Assembly (NCBI GenBank): GCA_028682985.1
Contig: JAJRAE010000202.1
Location: forward strand, 1-5,643
Origin: Methanobacterium sp.
GTDB lineage: Archaea; Methanobacteriota; Methanobacteria; Methanobacteriales; Methanobacteriaceae
Length of the DNA stretch: 5,643 bases
Reading direction: 5' to 3'
Shown here one piece after another: positions 1 to 5,181 of this stretch. Position 1 is the first letter of the stretch; every line of letters starts with the position of its first letter. A program made the translations under genes and the position numbers. The notes beneath the pieces are model-generated. The model saw only the letters and a list, made by a program, of their open reading frames with translations, searched no databases and had not been told where the DNA came from.

Positions 1-971
1 AGGTTATGATGAACCAGTTTTTCGAACTGGGTGTCCACTCCCAGATATGCCACCATGGCTGATGGCGCCATCACTCTGCTATCCCAGTATTTCTCATCAT
101 AGGTTCTGTTTTCCTTGGTTAATAGATCAAGTTCTGAATGGGGGTAATCAGCGTTTACAATAGCTAAATCAGTATCATAAGTCCCTTTACTGGTTATTAT
201 CCGTTTTAGCTTATGATCATGTACTTCAAGCATCTCCACTGGTTCGTTGAACCGGAATTCCACCCCATAAGATTTAGCCAGTTCATATAATGACTGAACA
301 ACTTTTCGCATACCTCCCTGGGGATAGAACACTCCCATAGTAAGATCTACATGGGACATCAAATGATAGAAGGATGGTGTGTTTGCTGGTGAGCCTCCCA
401 GAAATCCAATGGCATATTCCAGTATTTTCCGGGCTTCATCACTTTCAAACTTCTTATTAACATAATGCTGCAGGTTCTCCCAGATATTAAGTTTGTACCC
501 CTGTAGTAACAGTTTACCATTTAGAAAATCCAATATAGACTTGTAATCTTTATAGAGCATCTCATGTAAGGAAAATTCGTATAATTCCTCAGAGGATTTC
601 AAGTATTCCTTGAGCTTTTCAGCACCATTCTCCTCCAGTCTATCAAAAAGCTGGTAATTCTTTTCAATATCGGCAGCCACATCCACCATTTCGGTATCAC
701 CAAAATATATACGGTAGGATGGATCTAGTTTCTCTAATTTAAAAAAATCCTCTGGTTTTTTGTTAAACTCTGCATAGAAATTCTCATAAACATCAGGCAT
801 AAGATACCAGGAGGGGCCCATATCAAAATAGAAACCATCCTCGCTGTAAACACTGGCTCTTCCGCCAGGTTGTTCATTTTTTTCAATAACAGTCACATTA
901 AATCCGTCTTTCGCCAGTAAAGATGCGGCAGAAAGACCACCAAAACCGGATCCAACTACTATAATATCCAT
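1..971 (-). CDS. Phytoene desaturase-like FAD-dependent oxidoreductase, N-terminal 323 codons (3' end cut by window edge)
   Basis: This reading frame stays open from an ATG at 971 to the left edge, giving 323 residues plus two bases of the next codon. The N-terminus is a classic dinucleotide-binding fold: residues 1-12 contain GSGFGG after a hydrophobic strand, an acidic residue (E30) ends the second strand, and PGGRAS follows at 35-40, the usual FAD-binding signature of the CrtI/amine-oxidase superfamily. GFYFDMGPSW at 46-55 and YPQGGM at 216-221 are typical of phytoene desaturases and related carotenoid or isoprenoid desaturases, isomerases and saturases. Full-length relatives have roughly 490-500 residues, so about a third is missing to the left. 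A GGGGG ribosome binding site 10 bases upstream supports the start. The CruF-like gene lies just upstream on the same strand, which favours an isoprenoid substrate. Known family members desaturate phytoene, but this subgroup could instead act on another polyprenyl chain or reduce it. Family assignment is firm; the reaction is inferred. Confidence 0.9.
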   Translation of the reverse strand, partial: MDIIVVGSGFGGLSAASLLAKDGFNVTVIEKNEQPGGRASVYSEDGFYFDMGPSWYLMPDVYENFYAEFNKKPEDFFKLEKLDPSYRIYFGDTEMVDVAADIEKNYQLFDRLEENGAEKLKEYLKSSEELYEFSLHEMLYKDYKSILDFLNGKLLLQGYKLNIWENLQHYVNKKFESDEARKILEYAIGFLGGSPANTPSFYHLMSHVDLTMGVFYPQGGMRKVVQSLYELAKSYGVEFRFNEPVEMLEVHDHKLKRIITSKGTYDTDLAIVNADYPHSELDLLTKENRTYDEKYWDSRVMAPSAMVAYLGVDTQFEKLVHHN

Positions 972-981
972 GGAAACATTT

Positions 982-988
982 CCCCCTT
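982..988 (-). promoter_or_regulatory. Ribosome binding site of the desaturase-like gene
   Basis: Read on the minus strand this is AAGGGGG, ending 10 bases before the ATG at 971. It is a purine-rich Shine-Dalgarno-like site with slightly long spacing. An out-of-frame ATG at 979 sits only two bases from it and opens a six-codon frame, so 971 is the better start. Confidence 0.6.
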
Positions 989-1004
989 CATATTATTCAA
1001 AAAT

Positions 1005-1018
1005 ATTTTATATATTAA
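1005..1018 (-). promoter_or_regulatory. Putative TATA box for the desaturase-like gene
   Basis: On the minus strand this reads TTAATATATAAAAT, centred about 40 bases before the ATG. An archaeal TATA box here would place the transcript start near 985-989, giving a leader of about 14-18 bases around the ribosome binding site. It suggests the gene can be transcribed independently of the CruF-like gene upstream, although read-through is also possible. The surrounding spacer (972-1093) is so AT-rich that a chance match cannot be excluded. Confidence 0.45.
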
Positions 1019-1093
1019 AATTTATTTTAGGTTTTATTTAAAATATTTTGTTACCTTCCCATAACAAACAAACTAAATATTAAATAATTGCTC

Positions 1094-1861
1094 TTAAATA
1101 GTGTATTTAGAAAATATAGCAACATCCATACGGGTAATCCATAAAACAAATAGCCATAAAAACAGGCCAATTAATCCAGGTAAAATTAGGCCAAGATAGA
1201 AGCATACCGACATCCAGAAACTTAAAATTAAAAATAAACTGGAGACTAATGCAGAAGGTTTACTTTGAAATAATTCTTTACTTAATAAGGGATAGGTGAT
1301 TAAGGCTGCTAAAAACCCGGTTAAAATCCATCCCAGAAAATTCATCAAAGGAACATTATAAAATATCCCAGGAGAATGATATATCCAGAATTTAAGAGCT
1401 ACTGCAGCGGGGTCCAGCATTATATCAACCAATAAGACAATGAAAGTGGTGATAAGGAAATAACTGTAAATATTTCTTGATATAATACTTGCCAGATAAA
1501 TTGAACCGAGAAAAATAGGCACATAGGCAAAAGGAAGAGTATAAGGAGTATACCCTGCGATTTTAAACCCAATCTGATCCGTGTAATGGAATGATGAATA
1601 GGGAAATCCGGTGATTATTGCAAATGTTTCAATAATGAAGGCGTATAAACTTAAAATAAGGAGTATACTTACAGATTTCCCTAAACCCAACCACCGATAA
1701 AGGGCGTAATAAGAGGGAATGGCCATTAATATGATAAACAATCCAGATATCGGGGTATTCTGGGATTTACTCTGAAAATTGACCATGAAAAAGGCCAATA
1801 ATATTAATAGAAGTGATAATAATAGGAATATTTTTGATGCCCGATTCGTTTTCAACACCAC
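1094..1861 (-). CDS. Carotenoid biosynthesis protein, CruF/DUF422-like integral membrane protein
   Basis: This 255-residue protein is very hydrophobic, with about seven or eight membrane segments (roughly 10-27, 38-55, 63-84, 108-127, 132-152, 171-191, 203-223, 226-244). It carries the conserved pattern of the CruF/DUF422 family: E78 followed by TGFPYS at 84-89 and FHYTD at 91-95, then a PxxLPxAxVP-like stretch near 105-115, then D146/DP at 150-151 and NVPLMNFLGW at 169-178. Characterised relatives hydrate the terminal double bond of carotenoids: cyanobacterial and bacterial CruF acts on C40 chains, and haloarchaeal CruF acts on bisanhydrobacterioruberin. The desaturase-like gene follows 122 bases downstream. 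The start is uncertain: translation opens with GTG at 1861, GTG at 1858 or TTG at 1855, none with a clear ribosome binding site, and the first ATG is at residue 26, inside the first membrane helix. Family is well supported by motifs; hydratase activity and substrate in this organism are inference. Confidence 0.87.
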   Translation of the reverse strand: MVLKTNRASKIFLLLSLLLILLAFFMVNFQSKSQNTPISGLFIILMAIPSYYALYRWLGLGKSVSILLILSLYAFIIETFAIITGFPYSSFHYTDQIGFKIAGYTPYTLPFAYVPIFLGSIYLASIISRNIYSYFLITTFIVLLVDIMLDPAAVALKFWIYHSPGIFYNVPLMNFLGWILTGFLAALITYPLLSKELFQSKPSALVSSLFLILSFWMSVCFYLGLILPGLIGLFLWLFVLWITRMDVAIFSKYTI

Positions 1862-1894
1862 CCAAGTTTATTAAGCTAATGCCTTTTTTCTGGT

Positions 1895-1910
1895 GAAAAG
1901 TATTATATGA
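1895..1910 (+). promoter_or_regulatory. Putative BRE/TATA promoter for the UbiB gene, possibly leaderless and shared with the divergent CruF-like gene
   Basis: A purine-rich GAAAAG (1895-1900, BRE-like) precedes TATTATATGA (1901-1910). The TATA centre near 1906 predicts a transcript start around 1931-1934, at the ATG itself, and there is no Shine-Dalgarno sequence before that ATG. This fits a leaderless or nearly leaderless mRNA. On the minus strand the same bases read TCATATAATA, which could serve the divergent gene with a leader of about 17 bases. The placement is seen directly; promoter activity is inferred. Confidence 0.5.
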
Positions 1911-1933
1911 TTTGAATTATTATTATTCTCTTA

Positions 1934-3607
1934 ATGAATATAGGGTTATTTAAAGATCAGAAACCAGACTACAAAAGGGTCAGAGAGATAATATCAGTAC
2001 TGGCCAAATACCAGTTCGGAAATATTTTGGAACGTTCCGGCTTAAAAAAGAGATTTAAAGTCCCCTATATTAGTTCTGAAGAATTTGAAGAAACCTCTGA
2101 TAATGAAGCTCCTAAAAGGCTGCGTTTAGTTCTGGAAGAATTGGGAACAACTTTCATAAAATTAGGTCAGGTATTGAGTACCCGTCCGGATCTGGTTGGT
2201 AAGGAGGTGGCTGATGAACTGGCCAAGTTACAGGATGAAGTTCCACCCATATCCTTTGAATCCGTAAGAAATGTTGTGGAAACAGACCTAGAAAATTCAC
2301 TGGATAACCTTTTTGAAGAATTTAATGAAATCCCTATTGCCTCTGCATCAATTGCCCAGGTTCATGAAGCCAGACTTAAAGATGGTACCAGAGTAGCAGT
2401 TAAAGTTCAGAGAAATGAAATAGAAACCCAGATAAAGAAAGATATTGTTATTTTACGCTACCTGGCAGGGCAAGTGGAGAACAGGGTTACTAATTTAAAA
2501 TATTACAATCTTATAGGAATTGTTGATGAATTTGAACGTGTAATTGTTAAGGAGATGGATTTTGAACAGGAAGCCCGCAATATAGAAAGATTCCGTACCA
2601 TATTTGAGGATGATAGTCATTTATGCGCCCCGAAAGTATATGAGGAATACACTAACACCCGGGTGTTGACCATGGACTACATTGATGGGATAAAAATCAC
2701 GGATATTACCCCCTCAAGTGGAATAAATCCTAAAAAAATAGCAGAAATTGGTACTGAATGTTATTTTAAACAGATATTCATGCACGGCTTCTTCCATGGC
2801 GATCCTCACCCAGGAAATCTGCTAGTTCTATCTAATAATACTCTCTGTTTCGTTGATTTTGGCATGGTAGGACATCTGGATAATGAATTCATGAATAACC
2901 TGGCTGAACTCTTTGTCTATACCGTTAATTACGATATCAAAGGCATGATCAACCAGATGAAATATATGAGACTCATCAACGAAGATACAGACATTGAAGA
3001 ATTGAGGACGGACCTGATTGATCTCATGGACAAATACTACGGTGCTGAGATAAAAGACGTGGGTGGAATGATCACCGAGTTCAGCAAACCTAACATAATG
3101 GTTAAACATAAGATAAAGCTACCCCGCGACTTCATACTCCTGGGACGAGTTTTAAGTATGGCCGAAGATCTCGGTGTTAAACTGGATCCAAGTTTCAATG
3201 GTATTGAAGTAGCCCGGCCTCTTATAAAAAAACTCTTAAAGAAGAGGTTGAATCCGCTGAGACTGCTTAATTATCAGACCCAGTATCTTTTTGAACTGGA
3301 ACATCTGATCAAAGACCTGCCAGAAACCATAAATCAGATATTTCTGAGGATTGAAGAGGGAAAAATCAGGACAGAATTAGAATTTAAAGAACTGGATGTT
3401 TTCTCTAGACAGATAGAAAAAGTGGCCAATCGTATTACTTTAGGACTGATTATATCCTCCCTTATAATTGGCTCTTCCCTTATCCTGCAAACAGATAAGG
3501 GTATGCCCATGGCAGTGATTGGTTTTTCATCAATAGGTATGGTTATATTCCTGTTAGCTGCATTTTTCGCTCTTATTTTAACTATCTCATTGCTGAGAAA
3601 TCGTTAA
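1934..3607 (+). CDS. AarF/ABC1/UbiB family atypical kinase-like protein
   Basis: The 557-residue protein carries the full UbiB (protein kinase-like) signature. A KLGQ motif lies at 76-79, the Ala-rich nucleotide loop ASASIAQVH at 136-144, the ATP-contacting lysine in VAVKVQ at K157, an acidic C-helix-like EMDFEQEA at 207-214, the catalytic-loop equivalent HGDPHPGN at 288-295 (D290, N295) and the metal-binding DFG at 308-310. All expected catalytic residues are present, so it is probably active. Two C-terminal membrane segments (about 501-519 and 526-553) joined by a short loop should anchor it to the membrane. Studied relatives (UbiB, Coq8/ADCK3) are ATPases or atypical kinases needed for ubiquinone biosynthesis and lipid handling. 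A methanogen of this type is not expected to make ubiquinone, so the role here is unknown; divergence from two isoprenoid-type genes hints at a prenyl-lipid job. The ATG at 1934 lacks a ribosome binding site but sits at the predicted leaderless start. Length is normal for the family. Confidence 0.95.
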   Translation: MNIGLFKDQKPDYKRVREIISVLAKYQFGNILERSGLKKRFKVPYISSEEFEETSDNEAPKRLRLVLEELGTTFIKLGQVLSTRPDLVGKEVADELAKLQDEVPPISFESVRNVVETDLENSLDNLFEEFNEIPIASASIAQVHEARLKDGTRVAVKVQRNEIETQIKKDIVILRYLAGQVENRVTNLKYYNLIGIVDEFERVIVKEMDFEQEARNIERFRTIFEDDSHLCAPKVYEEYTNTRVLTMDYIDGIKITDITPSSGINPKKIAEIGTECYFKQIFMHGFFHGDPHPGNLLVLSNNTLCFVDFGMVGHLDNEFMNNLAELFVYTVNYDIKGMINQMKYMRLINEDTDIEELRTDLIDLMDKYYGAEIKDVGGMITEFSKPNIMVKHKIKLPRDFILLGRVLSMAEDLGVKLDPSFNGIEVARPLIKKLLKKRLNPLRLLNYQTQYLFELEHLIKDLPETINQIFLRIEEGKIRTELEFKELDVFSRQIEKVANRITLGLIISSLIIGSSLILQTDKGMPMAVIGFSSIGMVIFLLAAFFALILTISLLRNR

Positions 3608-3636
3608 TAATAGTATTAATAATGCATCCTAAATTA

Positions 3637-3652
3637 GGAGAAAATTATATAT
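3637..3652 (+). promoter_or_regulatory. Putative BRE/TATA promoter of the Hsp20 gene
   Basis: GGAGAAAA (3637-3644) followed by TTATATAT (3645-3652) is a good archaeal BRE/TATA arrangement. It would start transcription near 3674, leaving a leader of about 30 bases that includes the ribosome binding site. I see no convincing heat-shock operator. It points to control of Hsp20 separate from the UbiB gene 96 bases upstream. Confidence 0.6.
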
Positions 3653-3688
3653 CCTTATTAATAGTAAACAATTCAATAAAGAAAAGTA

Positions 3689-3695
3689 AGGGGTG
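3689..3695 (+). promoter_or_regulatory. Ribosome binding site of the Hsp20 gene
   Basis: AGGGGTG ends eight bases before the ATG at 3704, close to the archaeal consensus GGAGGTG with good spacing. It decides the start in favour of 3704 over the in-frame ATGs a few codons later. Confidence 0.7.
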
Positions 3696-3703
3696 TTAAA
3701 TTC

Positions 3704-4144
3704 ATGAAAGAAGATAACGACATTATGGATATGAGAGATTTTGTTAAGCAGATGTTGGAAGACACAGCCAAAACAGTGGATGTGGTGAGACAGGATATTG
3801 AAAAATCAATCATAGACTACAACTTCTTACCAGGCAAATACCTTATAGAAACAGATGAAAATATTATAATACACATTGCTTTACCCGGCATAAAGAAAAA
3901 AGATATAAATTTAAAGGTAACCGAAAATAAGGTTATGGTTGAGGCCAAATTCGACATTGAACATGCCATTAATGGAGTCCATGTTACTCTATCCGACAGG
4001 AAAAGCGGTACCATAAGAAGAACAGTAAAATTACCGAAACCTGTACTACCTGATCAGGCTAAAGCTAAATATAAAAACGGTATTTTAAAGGTGGAAATAC
4101 CTAAAGAAGAAAAAGAGCCCAGCGTAGAAATTGCCATAGAATAG
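3704..4144 (+). CDS. Small heat-shock protein, Hsp20/alpha-crystallin family
   Basis: This 146-residue protein is an ATP-independent holdase chaperone that should form cytosolic oligomers and bind unfolding proteins. The charged, helical N-terminal arm (about 1-40) is followed by the alpha-crystallin domain from about 45 to 134. Landmarks are ALPGIKKKDI at 59-68, the loop with GVHVTLSDRKSG at 91-102, the strand RRTVKLPKPV at 105-114, and the family hallmark KYKNGILKVEIPK at 122-134 (the A-x-x-x-NG-x-L motif). The C-terminal tail ends in VEIAIE, a V/I-x-I-type motif that docks into neighbouring subunits during oligomer assembly. Length is normal for archaeal Hsp20. It has its own promoter and a strong ribosome binding site, and an oligo-T tract follows, so it is probably a single-gene unit. 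Its position after the UbiB gene does not by itself imply a shared function. Confidence 0.94.
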   Translation: MKEDNDIMDMRDFVKQMLEDTAKTVDVVRQDIEKSIIDYNFLPGKYLIETDENIIIHIALPGIKKKDINLKVTENKVMVEAKFDIEHAINGVHVTLSDRKSGTIRRTVKLPKPVLPDQAKAKYKNGILKVEIPKEEKEPSVEIAIE

Positions 4145-4163
4145 TCAAATTTCTCCCACTTAA

Positions 4164-4170
4164 TTTTTTT
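4164..4170 (+). terminator. Oligo-T terminator candidate after Hsp20
   Basis: A run of seven Ts begins 20 bases after the Hsp20 stop and is followed by G and three more Ts. Intrinsic termination in methanogens commonly uses such U-rich tracts without a strong hairpin. The membrane-protein gene downstream might still receive read-through. Confidence 0.45.
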
Positions 4171-4171
4171 G

Positions 4172-4187
4172 TTTATTTTAAAATAAA
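4172..4187. repeat. 16-bp perfect AT-only palindrome between Hsp20 and the membrane-protein gene
   Basis: TTTATTTT (4172-4179) is followed without a gap by its exact complement AAAATAAA (4180-4187). It lies 13 bases before the ATG at 4201 and directly after the oligo-T tract. It could be a binding site for a dimeric regulator, part of the terminator, or chance in AT-rich DNA. It is too close to the ATG to be the TATA box of a normal leadered mRNA. Confidence 0.5.
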
Positions 4188-4200
4188 TCAGGAATATTGT

Positions 4201-4557
4201 ATGCTGGACTATCTGGAAATTTTATTAGGGGTTATTTTTACCCTGATCATCAGTATGATACTGGGTTTGATTTCTGGGGGTTTAGGCTCCTATGCTGGAT
4301 TTTTAATAGTTGCCATATGGGTTGGTTACCGTGTCAACCTTAATGTGACAAACGGAGCTTTAAACGGAGGAGTGACAGCAATTTTAGCCGGTTTTCTTTC
4401 CGCCTTAATCATGGTTTCTATGGGAGCTCTATTACACATGGGGCCCGGTATGGATATCCTATCCTTTGGAATCTTTGGAATAATCATTGGTTTAATGGTG
4501 GACGGATTAATAGGGGCTGCCGGTGGAACTGTAGGATATTACCTGAGCATCCGTTAA
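4201..4557 (+). CDS. Small Gly-rich integral membrane protein of unknown function (DUF5518-like)
   Basis: The 118-residue product is almost wholly hydrophobic, with probably four membrane helices (about 5-25, 28-45, 55-78 and 84-114, the last perhaps split in two). Glycines are frequent and recur with small-residue spacing (GGLGSYAG, GALNGGVTAILAG, GAAGGTVGYY), the kind of pattern that packs helices tightly. There are few charged residues and no recognisable catalytic motif or signal peptide. Size and composition resemble the small DUF5518 membrane proteins that are common in Methanobacteriales, but I cannot confirm that by a search. A weak AGGA lies seven bases before the ATG. It stands after Hsp20 on the same strand with a T-rich, palindromic spacer of 56 bases, so co-transcription is possible but not obvious. 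A role in membrane stress would be speculation. Confidence 0.8.
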   Translation: MLDYLEILLGVIFTLIISMILGLISGGLGSYAGFLIVAIWVGYRVNLNVTNGALNGGVTAILAGFLSALIMVSMGALLHMGPGMDILSFGIFGIIIGLMVDGLIGAAGGTVGYYLSIR

Positions 4558-4576
4558 ATTTTGAAAAAAAATTTAA
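4554..4576. terminator. Bidirectional terminator-like hairpin between convergent genes
   Basis: A perfect nine-base stem, TTAAATTTT (4554-4562) and AAAATTTAA (4568-4576), encloses the five-base loop GAAAA. It overlaps the stop codon of the membrane-protein gene and ends two bases before the stop of the convergent methyltransferase gene. On the minus strand it contains a run of eight Ts, suited to ending the methyltransferase transcript. The stem is all A/T, so its stability is low; the T-run may matter more. Confidence 0.6.
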
Positions 4577-4578
4577 TT

Positions 4579-5157
4579 TTACTTCTTAATTCCAAGTGTG
4601 AGGTAATGATATTCACCCACTTCCGCGGTTTTTGTTACCTGCCAACCGTACTGGGCCAGTATATCTTCCACATCCTGGGGAGCTAAGCGTACCTTGAATG
4701 GGGGTCCTGGTGGTCCTTCTATCTTCTTAAATTCAACCACTCCAAAAGCCCCTCCCTGCTTTACAACCCGGGTTATCTCTCGCATAACCGGATCCACTTC
4801 ACCATTCTCCACGAATCCATGCAGGACATTGGCCATGACACAGAGATCAATTAGTTCATCTTCCAACGGAATTTTCTCTGTTATATCGGCTACTTCTGCC
4901 TTTATGTTTTTTATATCCAGTTTTGCTATTTCCTCTTCTACCGTTTTTATTGATTCAGGATAAACATCTACTGCATATACTTCACCATCTGGCTTCACAA
5001 TTTCTGATGCAGCAAATGATATGAAACCATCCCCACAGCCGGCGTCCAGGAATTTATCCCCAGACTCAAGCCCAGCATGTTTCAGGATATTTCGAGCGTT
5101 TAAAATGTCCCTGGTAGATTTACTGTGGTGCACATGACCATGTTTTTTATCTGACAT
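4579..5157 (-). CDS. Class I SAM-dependent methyltransferase (UbiE/Methyltransf_11-like)
   Basis: This 192-residue soluble protein transfers a methyl group from S-adenosylmethionine to an unidentified acceptor. Motif I, FLDAGCGDG at 36-44, forms the SAM-binding loop; D64 in YAVDVYP is the acidic residue that should hold the ribose; VADITE (89-94) and DLCVMANVLHGF (104-115) match the later Rossmann motifs. The C-terminal part, with GPPGPPFKVRLAP at 148-160 and a final GEYHYLTLGIKK, resembles the UbiE/ArsM-like methyltransferases often found in archaea, but no Cys set typical of arsenite methyltransferases is visible: the only cysteines are C41 in motif I and C106. The N-terminus is His-rich (HGHVHH at 6-11), which could bind a metal. 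The ribosome binding site AGAGGT seven bases upstream supports the ATG at 5157. It follows the ABC-2 permease by 24 bases on the same strand and is probably in its operon, so the substrate may be the compound that is exported. Confidence 0.92.
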   Translation of the reverse strand: MSDKKHGHVHHSKSTRDILNARNILKHAGLESGDKFLDAGCGDGFISFAASEIVKPDGEVYAVDVYPESIKTVEEEIAKLDIKNIKAEVADITEKIPLEDELIDLCVMANVLHGFVENGEVDPVMREITRVVKQGGAFGVVEFKKIEGPPGPPFKVRLAPQDVEDILAQYGWQVTKTAEVGEYHYLTLGIKK

Positions 5158-5164
5158 AATAATT

Positions 5165-5170
5165 ACCTCT
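5165..5170 (-). promoter_or_regulatory. Ribosome binding site of the methyltransferase gene
   Basis: On the minus strand this reads AGAGGT, ending seven bases before the ATG at 5157. It lies in the 24-base gap after the permease stop, which has no room for a separate promoter and so supports co-transcription. Confidence 0.65.
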
Positions 5171-5181
5171 GATTTGTTTTA

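Noticed and set aside
959..979. Six-codon upstream frame (minus strand) overlapping the desaturase start
   Set aside because: Its ATG is only two bases from the GGGGG tract, too close for initiation, and the peptide is trivial; a regulatory leader peptide is not supported.
2828..3109. 93-codon open frame on the minus strand
   Set aside because: It lies wholly antisense to the UbiB gene, whose catalytic motifs cross this region, and its product shows no recognisable family features.
3604..3619. AT-only inverted repeat TTAATA-atag-TATTAA at the UbiB stop codon
   Set aside because: A six-base all-A/T stem is too weak for a convincing terminator and is not followed by a T-run.
3817..4014. 65-codon open frame on the minus strand
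   Set aside because: It is antisense to the alpha-crystallin domain of Hsp20 and shows no family features.
4694..4963. 89-codon open frame on the plus strand
   Set aside because: It is antisense to the methyltransferase; its Ser/Thr/Pro-rich product reflects the complementary strand rather than a real protein.
4579..5157. Methyltransferase as arsenite methyltransferase (ArsM) or as a ubiquinone/menaquinone UbiE enzyme
   Set aside because: The conserved cysteines of ArsM are absent (only C41 in motif I and C106), and no quinone pathway is suggested, so only the broad class is assigned.
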